DNA of 27,806 nt from Ferrithrix thermotolerans DSM 19514 (GCA_945860575.1 CAMAQQ010000001.1:1-27806); one strand, 5' to 3'; positions 18,035 to 24,713 are shown, numbered from the stretch's first letter. Notes: generated by a model not told the origin, from the letters alone. Numbers and translations: made by a program.

Positions 18035-18819
18035 CAGAGTGGTCCTGAGATTCCGCCGTCTTTACGCACGCGCCAGAAATGGATCGCGAGGAAGATGACA
18101 GTAACAAATGGGAAAAGTAAGACGTGCAACACATACCATCGCAGAAGAGTTTCTGGTCCGATCTCTACTCCGCCCAGCAAAACGAAACGAACTTGTGAAC
18201 CAATCACTGGCGAGTATCCCATCATGTTGGTACCCACCGCTACTGCCCATAGCGCAAGTTGATCCCATGGCAACAAGTATCCAGTGAACGAAAGCAGAAG
18301 AGTGAGTGTCAGCAATATTACGCCAATCACCCAGTTGAACTCACGAGGCGCTTTATACGCACCATGATAAAAAACACGAGCCATGTGTAAAAACACCGCC
18401 AACACCATCAAGTGCGCTCCCCATCGATGCATGTTTCTGACCATCAATCCAAACGTCACCGACGTGTGCAACGACTGAATGTCTTGCCAAGCATTGGCTG
18501 ATGTCGGACGATAGAAAAACATTAAGAAAATTCCGGTGATGGTAAGCAAGATGAATAAAAAGAAACTCAAGCCACCCAAGCACAGTGTGTAGCTGACTTT
18601 TACAGCGTGACGCTTTACTTTTACTGGATGCAAGTGATAGAGCACAGAGTTCATAACTACATACGAACGGTTTCTTGGTGAGTCTGAGTAACCCTTGCGG
18701 AATATCGATCCTGGTCGGAAGATTGAGTTCCACGCTTGGCTGCCCTGCAATGACTCATTTAATTTTGTTATGCGATCTTTGATCGTCAGACGAGATTTTT
18801 GTTCGAGCATTTGAACCAT
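18034..18819 (-). CDS. Cytochrome b6-like N-terminal part of split cytochrome b
   Basis: Membrane protein of 261 residues carrying the diheme four-helix core of the quinol oxidase complex. Heme-b ligands are H131 and H145 (14 apart) and H232 and H247 (15 apart); a 15-residue spacing in the last pair is the b6 rather than the bc1 pattern. C80 in the first helix (TLCLGG) aligns with the CLGG cysteine of plant b6 that binds heme cn/ci covalently. The protein ends RKDGGISGPL, nearly the same as b6 proteins. A polar extension of about 50 residues precedes the core. The ATG at 18819 has a GGAGAA-like ribosome site about 9 nt upstream; an ATG at 18810 is an alternative. Confidence 0.95.
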   Translation of the reverse strand: MVQMLEQKSRLTIKDRITKLNESLQGSQAWNSIFRPGSIFRKGYSDSPRNRSYVVMNSVLYHLHPVKVKRHAVKVSYTLCLGGLSFFLFILLTITGIFLMFFYRPTSANAWQDIQSLHTSVTFGLMVRNMHRWGAHLMVLAVFLHMARVFYHGAYKAPREFNWVIGVILLTLTLLLSFTGYLLPWDQLALWAVAVGTNMMGYSPVIGSQVRFVLLGGVEIGPETLLRWYVLHVLLFPFVTVIFLAIHFWRVRKDGGISGPL

Positions 18820-18837
18820 TTAATTTATTCTCCGTTC

Positions 18838-19251
18838 TTAAAATCGCATGCCATATGAATAGCCATGATTATTCGTTCGCATATGAGTTTCGCCAGTCGC
18901 TGGCGCAACGCCAACCTTGCCCAAGATAATTACTCCTGTTGGACATCGATCAACGCACAGCGCACAACGCGTGCAAACATCATCGTCAATAATAAACACA
19001 ACCTTGTCCGAAGGATCATCACCCGGCAACTCAGTGCCGTCAGCTTGTGTGATTGCTTCTGGCGAAACCATGAAGATGCACTTCCATGGGCAAATATCCA
19101 CGCATCCTTCGCACATAATGCACTCTGACTGATCAATATGTATGAATTGCTTTGGCTTGACTGCTTTGCTCAGGTATTCGGCATCAACCTCAACAAGTTG
19201 GTAGTCATCCGTATACGGCATCATCGGCGGGTTTGCGTCAGTTTTTGCCAT
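18838..19251 (-). CDS. Two-[4Fe-4S] ferredoxin-type protein in the bc-complex operon
   Basis: Soluble-looking protein of 137 residues with two cluster motifs: C44-x2-C-x2-C-x3-C54-P and C93-x2-C-x2-C-x3-C103-P. The spacing between them is widened to about 40 residues by an insert rich in Asp and Pro. C58 is an extra cysteine after the first motif. The C-terminal tail (MRTNNHGYSYGMRF) is polar. The gene sits 3 nt after a membrane-protein gene and 18 nt before the b6 gene, so it is built into the operon. It may be a free electron carrier or a subunit docking on the b6/Rieske complex; the sequence does not decide which. Confidence 0.9.
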   Translation of the reverse strand: MAKTDANPPMMPYTDDYQLVEVDAEYLSKAVKPKQFIHIDQSECIMCEGCVDICPWKCIFMVSPEAITQADGTELPGDDPSDKVVFIIDDDVCTRCALCVDRCPTGVIILGKVGVAPATGETHMRTNNHGYSYGMRF

Positions 19252-19254
19252 GGC

Positions 19255-19731
19255 TCAACTTCTCTTCACCAGTGGACGTCCGTAAGTTGAAGTTGCTACT
19301 TCTTTAGTAACTACTTCTCCACGCTTCTGCCACCACTTGAATAAATAAATCATCAGGCCGATGTAATAAACATGGATGACTACAACGATGATGTCGCGAA
19401 TTGCTTCGTAACTAATAACGATCGGAAAGCTTCCGCCAATCGTGTCTGACTTCAAAATATCAAATGGTCCGTAGACGAGTTTGTCTTTACGCCATCCAAG
19501 ATCTTTGTCGGCGTGGTCGATCCACTGGTGAGGCACAACACCAAACGCCAAAAACAAAACTGCAAAAACATAAGCGGCACCCAGCATCGCTTCGCCCCAA
19601 GTTGCTTTACGATCAAAACTTCGACGCTTGCCAATTGGAATTACAACAAGACTCATGAGTGTGGTCAGTACGAGCGAAAACAAGAATGCCTGATTCACTC
19701 CTGGCCACCTGAGAATGTCAATTGCGAGCAT
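19255..19731 (-). CDS. Unrecognised three-helix membrane protein, first gene of the respiratory operon
   Basis: I do not recognise this 158-residue protein. Hydrophobic helices lie at about 13-33, 48-66 and 110-131. After the second helix comes PHQWIDHADKDLGW with H68 and H73, and H120 lies in the third helix; membrane histidines could bind heme, but no known motif is present. The C-terminus is basic. As the first gene after the divergent control region, and 3 nt ahead of the ferredoxin gene, it may be the membrane partner of that ferredoxin or a small subunit of the b6/Rieske complex. The ATG at 19731 has a purine-rich GAGGAAAGG further upstream than usual (about 13 nt), so translation initiation may be weak. 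Confidence 0.82.
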   Translation of the reverse strand: MLAIDILRWPGVNQAFLFSLVLTTLMSLVVIPIGKRRSFDRKATWGEAMLGAAYVFAVLFLAFGVVPHQWIDHADKDLGWRKDKLVYGPFDILKSDTIGGSFPIVISYEAIRDIIVVVIHVYYIGLMIYLFKWWQKRGEVVTKEVATSTYGRPLVKRS

Positions 19732-19780
19732 TGGTTGAGGGCTTGCCTTTCCTCGTGAGAAACTGTTTTTAGCCTAGTCG

Positions 19781-19786
19781 TCACGA
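19781..19786 (-). promoter_or_regulatory. Possible -10 box for the respiratory operon
   Basis: TAGGCT on the minus strand fits the TANNNT pattern of actinobacterial housekeeping promoters. It would place the transcript start about 40-45 nt ahead of the first gene. No matching -35 hexamer is obvious, so this is tentative. Confidence 0.3.
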
Positions 19787-19948
19787 TAATCCGACAGATA
19801 ATCAACACCAGTTTTTCGGTAAATATTGCATGGCTTTTTCGTCACTAAGTTTCACGAATGCTCAACGCAATATGAAATCGTCAATCTTGACGGGTGATGT
19901 CGCTGGCGTGGTTGTGCGCTAGTGAACTTCTCGCAACAGCCTGACTTG

Positions 19949-19966
19949 CGTCTAACCTGTTAGACG
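19949..19966. promoter_or_regulatory. 18-bp palindrome, candidate operator
   Basis: CGTCTAAC-CT-GTTAGACG has perfect 8-bp arms around a 2-bp centre. It lies 82 bp before the cytochrome c start, in the divergent control region. A related palindrome with the same AAC-CT-GTT core lies before the next gene at 20939-20952. I cannot name the protein that would bind it. Confidence 0.55.
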
Positions 19967-19982
19967 AAAGCAGTCAAGAACT

Positions 19983-20024
19983 AATTACCAGAAATTAATT
20001 ACGAGAATTTAACTACCAGAATTT
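19983..20024. repeat. Three tandem 14-bp repeats upstream of the cytochrome c gene
   Basis: Units are AATTACCAGAAATT (19983-19996), AATTACGAGAATTT (19997-20010) and AACTACCAGAATTT (20011-20024). Any two differ at 2 of 14 positions and the units are exactly contiguous. They end 24 bp before the cytochrome c start codon, so they are either promoter-proximal protein sites or part of the mRNA leader. Confidence 0.75.
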
Positions 20025-20038
20025 TAAAAAAGTGATCT

Positions 20039-20044
20039 GAGGAG
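20039..20044 (+). promoter_or_regulatory. Ribosome binding site for the cytochrome c gene
   Basis: GAGGAG lies 4 nt before the GTG at 20049. It is the strongest Shine-Dalgarno match I found among the starts examined and supports the GTG start of the shared-motif protein. Confidence 0.6.
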
Positions 20045-20048
20045 CGCA

Positions 20049-20873
20049 GTGGCAGGAATACCCGAGCATCTACTTAAGCGTGCACAAGAAGCGCGTGACA
20101 AAGCAGCTGGTAAAGCACCCGCAGCAGATGCATCCGGCGACGCGACAAATCTTCCTGCAAAAACTTCTCAAGCCAAACCAACTCCGGCTCCACAAGTTGC
20201 AAGCGCTCCGCCACCGCCACCGCCAGATCCAAGTTATGTAGTTGCTGCAAAGACGCGAAAAAAAATTCCATTTTGGGCGATGGCTACTTTGAGTTTGTTG
20301 CCCCTTTGGGCGCTGCTGTATGTGCTCGCGATTCGCCCACAAGAAAGAACAGTCGAAGGACCACTTGCAGTGGGTGCTGGTGTCTACGGATCTTGTGCAG
20401 GTTGTCATGGAGCCAATGGCGCTGGTGGAGCCGGTCGAGTTTTATACCAAGGAGAAGTTCTGAAAACTTTTCCGAAAATCGAGGACATGCTTAATTTTGT
20501 CTACACAGGCTCGCAACAATATATTTCTGCGGGTCTAAAAATTTATGGCAACCCAGACCGTGAAGGTGGCGCACACGAATTGCTTTCATATAACGGCAAC
20601 CCAATGCCTCAGCAGGGCGAAAAATACAGCGGTGGTCTAACTGACGCGGAAATTCTTGGAGTCGTCTGCCATGAACGCTATGAATTGAGTGGCGCAGACT
20701 CTGAAAGCGAAACATGGAAAGCAGAATACGAACGCTGGTGTTCACCCGAATCAGAGATTTTTGCTGGTCTTGAAGCTGGCTCAGTTAACTTTGACAATCT
20801 TGCAGAGACTTACGCTTCAATGCCCGACGCCCCTGCACATGTCGGTACAGACCCTCGACCAACTGGCAAATAA
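20049..20873 (+). CDS. Membrane-anchored monoheme cytochrome c with N-terminal motif shared with the subunit-IV-like protein
   Basis: Protein of 274 residues. Residues 1-20 (MAGIPEHLLKRAQEARDKAA) match the start of the subunit-IV-like protein at 17297-18034 with one difference. A Pro/Ala-rich linker (about 21-62) leads to one membrane helix (74-95), followed by a cytochrome c domain with CAGCH at 116-120 and a likely axial methionine at M186 (GNPMPQQG). C207 and C231 in the tail could form a disulfide. The topology puts the N-terminal motif in the cytoplasm and the heme outside. It is transcribed divergently from the bc operon and probably serves as its electron acceptor or an extra subunit; this is inferred from the motif and the location. 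Confidence 0.92.
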   Translation: MAGIPEHLLKRAQEARDKAAGKAPAADASGDATNLPAKTSQAKPTPAPQVASAPPPPPPDPSYVVAAKTRKKIPFWAMATLSLLPLWALLYVLAIRPQERTVEGPLAVGAGVYGSCAGCHGANGAGGAGRVLYQGEVLKTFPKIEDMLNFVYTGSQQYISAGLKIYGNPDREGGAHELLSYNGNPMPQQGEKYSGGLTDAEILGVVCHERYELSGADSESETWKAEYERWCSPESEIFAGLEAGSVNFDNLAETYASMPDAPAHVGTDPRPTGK

Positions 20874-20938
20874 TTAATTAACTAGTTTTCGTTCGCCAAC
20901 AGCGAGCAACGTCACACTATTTACATCGTAGAACACGA

Positions 20939-20952
20939 CTAAACCTGTTTAG
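20939..20952. promoter_or_regulatory. 14-bp palindrome before the flavoprotein gene
   Basis: CTAAAC-CT-GTTTAG is a perfect inverted repeat around a CT centre and shares the AAC-CT-GTT core with the palindrome at 19949-19966. It ends 12 nt before the ATG at 20965, so a bound protein would sit over the start of the transcript. Confidence 0.5.
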
Positions 20953-20964
20953 CCTTGGACCTAG

Positions 20965-22260
20965 ATGCAAAATGAAACTGAACTAGCTCAAGACAATACT
21001 GGCGAAGTTCGAAAAGTGCTGCGCACAGAAGTGCTCGTAGTCGGCGGAGGACCCGCTGGTGCCGCCGCCGGATTTTGGCTGGCGCGGCTTGGTCACGACG
21101 TAGTTGTGATTGAACGCAAAAAATTTCCACGAGAAAAAACATGTGGCGATGGATTAACACCACGTGCAGTTAAAGAACTCGGCGACATGGGTCTTGGCGA
21201 TCAACTGTCGCAGTTTCATCGCTACGAAGGTCTTCGCGCAACAGCACATGGCAAAGCACTCGAATTGAAATGGCCGACTCATCCGATTTATCCGCAGTAT
21301 GGATACGTCGTGCGTCGGCGCGAACTTGACATGATGGTCGCACGAAACGCCCAAGATGCTGGAGCGAAACTTTTAGAAGAGCATGAAGCAATCGCACCAA
21401 TAATTGAAAGTGATTGTGTTCGTGGTGCAATGGTTACGAACAAAGTTGATGGGAGCACTATTGCAATTCATGCGCAATATGTGATTATCGCTGATGGTGC
21501 GAACTCGCGATTCGGTCGCGCAATCGGAACCTCACGTGAAAAATCATGGCCGTACGGTACGGCGATTCGTACTTATTGGAAGAGCCCGAGACACGACGAA
21601 CCGTGGATTGAATCTGCACTTGACGTAAAAGATCGCAATGGTAAGTCGATGCCCGGATACGGTTGGATATTTCCGGTCGGCGACGGCACCATAAATATCG
21701 GCGTCGGACTGTTATCAACTTTCAAAAACTTTAAAGATGTGAACACTTCTCATTTACTTGATTCGTATGCGTATATGGTTGCCGACCGCTGGGAGATCGA
21801 CCCAACTCAACCAGAGTGCAAGGCAACTAGTGGCAAGATTCCGATGGGTGGATCGGTCGGACCAAAAGTTGGCAACACACACATCGTTATCGGTGATGCG
21901 GCCGGCAGCGTCAATCCATTTAATGGCGAAGGAATCGACTACGCCTACGAGACTGCCCACATCGCTGCCGATGTTTTGCATGATGCGCTACTTGCCAATG
22001 ATTCGGAGATACTAAAGCGCTACGACCAAATAATTGAAGATGAATACGGACAATATTTCAAAGTTGCAAGATTATTTGCACGAATCATCGGTCGCCCAGT
22101 TTTGATGCGCGAACTATCTCGAGTTGGCATCAATAGTCGAACGCTCATGGAGTGGGTGCTACGGATCATGGCTAACTTATTGCGACCAGACGAACTTGGC
22201 CCAGCCGAGGCTGCCTATAAAGCCGCCGCGTTGATCGTGCGCACTATGCCCGATGCCTAG
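20965..22260 (+). CDS. Geranylgeranyl-reductase-family FAD protein (MenJ-like menaquinone tail reductase candidate)
   Basis: Flavoprotein of 431 residues. The N-terminal Rossmann motif VVGGGPAGAAAGFWLARLG begins at 25, with the acidic E50 that binds the FAD ribose. CGDGLTPRA at 60-68, GYGWIFP at 231-237 and the second FAD motif IGDAAGSVNPFNGEGID at 309-325 are typical of the geranylgeranyl reductase family. In mycobacteria MenJ, a member of this family, saturates one isoprene unit of menaquinone. Here the gene stands beside menaquinol-oxidising genes, so the same role is plausible, but archaeal-lipid-type or other prenyl substrates cannot be excluded. It lies 91 bp after the cytochrome c gene with a palindrome in the gap, so it may have its own promoter. 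Confidence 0.9.
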   Translation: MQNETELAQDNTGEVRKVLRTEVLVVGGGPAGAAAGFWLARLGHDVVVIERKKFPREKTCGDGLTPRAVKELGDMGLGDQLSQFHRYEGLRATAHGKALELKWPTHPIYPQYGYVVRRRELDMMVARNAQDAGAKLLEEHEAIAPIIESDCVRGAMVTNKVDGSTIAIHAQYVIIADGANSRFGRAIGTSREKSWPYGTAIRTYWKSPRHDEPWIESALDVKDRNGKSMPGYGWIFPVGDGTINIGVGLLSTFKNFKDVNTSHLLDSYAYMVADRWEIDPTQPECKATSGKIPMGGSVGPKVGNTHIVIGDAAGSVNPFNGEGIDYAYETAHIAADVLHDALLANDSEILKRYDQIIEDEYGQYFKVARLFARIIGRPVLMRELSRVGINSRTLMEWVLRIMANLLRPDELGPAEAAYKAAALIVRTMPDA

Positions 22261-22375
22261 TCAGTTGATTATCTAACCGACTGTGAATCATTGATCTTTG
22301 AAAAAACCGAACGAACGAGCCACGCAAAGTCTTCAAACAAAGTATGCGAAATACGACCCCGCGAAATCGGCAATT

Positions 22376-23002
22376 TCATAGAACGCAGACTACTTCGTTG
22401 ACTTCATCGGTAATCAGATTCATCTTTGAAACGCTTTGGTTTGGCGAATAAATATTTATAAATTCGCGCAGACTAATTCGGCTCGCGCCGCTGTCATCGC
22501 GGCAAGTCTTGATCGTTGGCGATGCAAGTCGAACAATCCAACCGTTTGCCAAAACTCCTCGGTCACCGTCATCAAGCATGTCAACAAGACTTGGCAACTC
22601 AAGAAACCGAGTCGGCGTTGGGCCGTTTGCATTGACGATCGCAAACCACATCACCGAATCACCAAACATGTTCGCCAACATCACACACGACGACTGTTTC
22701 GTCACATCAGCGCAGTCAAGTTCGCCTGGTGTGCCAGACGCTATAAATATGTTCCGGCCGTCATCCAGACTTGCGGTTGCGTCACCCACCGTGCGACCAT
22801 TTTCAATTGATAATCCTTCAGCCGTAGAAAATGTTGAAACAACCGCGACAAGTTCGATATTTTTCTCAACTGAATCTTGCATCACTGCGGCATCTGATCC
22901 GCGACCAAAGCAGTCATTACACGAGATGGCAAACAAGAAAAAACCTGCGACTGTGAGTAACCCGAACGCAAGCCAAAGTCGCGAATTCAGTAACTGACGC
23001 AC
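22376..23002 (-). CDS. Unrecognised N-terminally anchored extracytoplasmic protein
   Basis: I do not recognise this 208-residue protein. A hydrophobic helix at 9-27 is followed by C28 and C31 (ISCNDCFG); the context resembles a lipoprotein signal only loosely, since the residue three before C28 is Ala rather than Leu or Val. The remainder is polar with scattered cysteines (C95, C103, C108-type positions, C185-type, C206-type) that could form disulfides outside the cell. The start is a GTG at 23002 with no visible ribosome site; a TATTAT box about 7-12 nt upstream suggests leaderless transcription. The frame convergently faces the flavoprotein gene across 115 bp in which I see no strong terminator. 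It lies downstream of rex on the same strand. Confidence 0.7.
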   Translation of the reverse strand: MRQLLNSRLWLAFGLLTVAGFFLFAISCNDCFGRGSDAAVMQDSVEKNIELVAVVSTFSTAEGLSIENGRTVGDATASLDDGRNIFIASGTPGELDCADVTKQSSCVMLANMFGDSVMWFAIVNANGPTPTRFLELPSLVDMLDDGDRGVLANGWIVRLASPTIKTCRDDSGASRISLREFINIYSPNQSVSKMNLITDEVNEVVCVL

Positions 23003-23040
23003 TAGTTAATAATAGTGAGAATCAGCCAAATAGCTAAAAG

Positions 23041-23733
23041 TTAGCGAGCACCAGCGGTATTGAGTTGCGGTGCATTTTCGGATTTACCACCTGTTTCAAA
23101 TCTCATCTGCTCGAAGTAACTCAGGATCTGCAATTCAACCCCGAGATCTACATTGCGCACTGAAACACTGCTCGGCGTAGACAACACAACCGGAGCAAAG
23201 TTGAGAATAGAAGTGATGCCTGCGTCTAGAAGTGAGTCGGCTGCGGCCTGCGACGCGGCGGAAGAAGTCGTGATCACACCGATACTTATCTTCTCGTCTC
23301 TAACAATGTTTTTAAGATCGTTCACATCACCGACAGTCAGCGAACTTGTAGTTCGTCCAATTTTTTTTGGATCGTTGTCTACGATTGCAACTACCGGAAA
23401 GCCACGCGATAAAAAACCATCGAACTTCGCGAGTGCGCATCCCAAATTTCCGGCGCCGACAACCACTACATTCCATTCACGCATCAAACCAAGTTCTCGT
23501 TTAATTTGATGAGTCAGATATGTAACTTCGTATCCAACGCCTCGAGTGCCGTAACTTCCGAGGTACGAAAGATCTTTTCGCACCTTGGCTGCGTTGACTC
23601 CTGCGAGGGCGGCAAGTTCATCACTCGAAAATCGAAGAACATTTGTTGCCGCGAGGTTGTTAAGAATCTGCAAATAGATCGGCAAACGAGCAATTGCTGC
23701 GTCTGGGATTTTGCGTCGTTGAAGTTGCGTCAT
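23041..23733 (-). CDS. rex: Redox-sensing transcriptional repressor Rex
   Basis: DNA-binding repressor of 230 residues that senses the NADH/NAD+ ratio. The winged-helix domain spans about 15-80 with KVRKDLSYLGSYGTRGVGY at 50-68, the Rex recognition-helix signature. The Rossmann NAD(H)-binding domain starts with VVGAGNLGCAL at 91-101 and has the acidic VDND at 118-121. A short tail of about 20 residues after the dimer-swapping helix is unstructured-looking. The ATG at 23733 is preceded by a candidate Rex operator at 23752-23769, so it probably represses itself. Rex usually controls respiratory genes, which fits the neighbours, though I found no good Rex site in the bc/nuo control region. Confidence 0.97.
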   Translation of the reverse strand: MTQLQRRKIPDAAIARLPIYLQILNNLAATNVLRFSSDELAALAGVNAAKVRKDLSYLGSYGTRGVGYEVTYLTHQIKRELGLMREWNVVVVGAGNLGCALAKFDGFLSRGFPVVAIVDNDPKKIGRTTSSLTVGDVNDLKNIVRDEKISIGVITTSSAASQAAADSLLDAGITSILNFAPVVLSTPSSVSVRNVDLGVELQILSYFEQMRFETGGKSENAPQLNTAGAR

Positions 23734-23751
23734 GGTGTCTAGGGTAGGGCT

Positions 23752-23769
23752 TAGTGCATTAATTCACAA
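23752..23769. promoter_or_regulatory. rex: Candidate Rex operator
   Basis: TAGTGCA-TTAA-TTCACAA matches the Rex consensus TTGTGAA-N4-TTCACAA at 12 of 14 fixed positions, with a perfect right half-site. It lies 18 bp before the rex start and also between rex and the divergent gene at 23834, so it could control both. Confidence 0.6.
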
Positions 23770-23833
23770 AGTTAAACCGGTCTTTTAGTGTTTTGTCGGT
23801 CAAGACTTTTGTCACCAGAGTTATCGTTCGGTA

Positions 23834-24613
23834 GTGCTAATTGCAGTCTTTACGGCCTCAGCCAATCAAATTAATGCAACGCTTGCGGGCGCAGCGACGC
23901 TGATTGCCTGCGCATTTGCGTTGCTCACCTTTGATCGATGGCAAATTCGTGGTCAGTCGCACGACTTGGCGTGGACAATCGCAATGAGTCTTTTTGCCGT
24001 GGGTTCGCTGGCATTGTGGTGGGCCGAGACAACTGGCTGGACACTATTTATATTCAAAATATTTTTCGTTTCGGGGGCAGTGCTAAATGTTGCATGGCTG
24101 GCACTAGGGACGATTTATTTGTTGACCAGCAAAACAACGGGCGACCGTGTTCGTAAATATCTGACAAGTCTGAGTACATTCTCGATTGGGGTCGTCTTGA
24201 TTGCGCCCGCGAAACGAGAGATAGTCGACGGCGAGTTTCCGTCGGCGCGGCAATTATTTGGTGTTACCCCACGAGTTCTTGCCGCAGTTGGCTCTGGTGT
24301 GCCCGCACTGATAATAATTTTTGGTGCACTGTGGTCGATCTTCAGGGTGATCCAAAAATCATCACCGACGATTTCGCAAAAAAATGTGCGCACCGTTAAG
24401 TCACCGAAACGGTTGGCGCTCGGAAATGTTCTTGTCGCAACGGGAACACTTGTGCTTTCAGCGAGTGGATCTTTTGCCGGTCGCCTCGGCAAAGATCGGG
24501 CGTTTGCCGTCACCTTATTAATTGGCTTATGTATTTTATTTTCAGGATTTTTGGTCGCCAGTAACTCGTCTCGTATAAATTCGAAAGATAACTCAGTTGC
24601 TCGCGATGGCTGA
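23834..24613 (+). CDS. Unrecognised multi-pass membrane protein divergent from rex
   Basis: I do not recognise this 259-residue protein. Seven hydrophobic segments are visible at about 13-33, 45-63, 69-95, 111-127, 143-167, 198-215 and 220-244. Short basic loops lie on alternate sides and the tail is polar. No catalytic or metal-binding motif is visible. The start is a GTG at 23834, 100 bp from the rex start, with the Rex operator in between, so redox control is possible. No clear ribosome site was seen before the GTG. Confidence 0.75.
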   Translation: MLIAVFTASANQINATLAGAATLIACAFALLTFDRWQIRGQSHDLAWTIAMSLFAVGSLALWWAETTGWTLFIFKIFFVSGAVLNVAWLALGTIYLLTSKTTGDRVRKYLTSLSTFSIGVVLIAPAKREIVDGEFPSARQLFGVTPRVLAAVGSGVPALIIIFGALWSIFRVIQKSSPTISQKNVRTVKSPKRLALGNVLVATGTLVLSASGSFAGRLGKDRAFAVTLLIGLCILFSGFLVASNSSRINSKDNSVARDG

Positions 24614-24619
24614 AAAAAT

Positions 24620-24703
24620 TTAGCGAATTACAAGTGAGGCAATGCCCGCTGCAAAAATAACCAAAAGCAACAACGCAATCGTCAGAGTCGTCGCTGGTCG
24701 CAT
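24620..24703 (-). CDS. Putative 27-residue membrane microprotein
   Basis: A short frame ATG-TAA encodes 27 residues: MRPATT, a run of about 19 hydrophobic residues (LTIALLLLVIFAAGIASLV), then IR. This is the pattern of a single-helix membrane microprotein with an N-terminal positive charge. The ATG is 10 nt after the stop of the SAM-hydrolase-family gene on the same strand and has a weak GAGA about 4 nt upstream, so co-translation is possible. It ends 6 nt from the 3' end of the convergent membrane-protein gene. Chance cannot be ruled out for such a short frame. Confidence 0.4.
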   Translation of the reverse strand: MRPATTLTIALLLLVIFAAGIASLVIR

Positions 24704-24713
24704 TATCTCAAGA

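Larger units (their letters stand above)
19732..20048. promoter_or_regulatory. Divergent intergenic control region
   Basis: This 317-bp non-coding stretch separates the 20-gene minus-strand operon from the plus-strand cytochrome c gene. A minus-strand hexamer TAGGCT (plus positions 19781-19786) resembles an actinobacterial -10 box about 50 nt before the start at 19731; I see no convincing -35 box. The right half holds the palindrome at 19949-19966, three 14-bp repeats at 19983-20024 and a ribosome site at 20039-20044. The stretch from about 19790 to 19945 shows no open frame or RNA gene I can support. Confidence 0.6.

Noticed and set aside
19910..19940. Rex operator in the divergent bc/cytochrome c control region
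   Set aside because: TAGTGAA matches a left half-site, but the right half is off in spacing and sequence; TTCACGA near 19850 lacks a left half.
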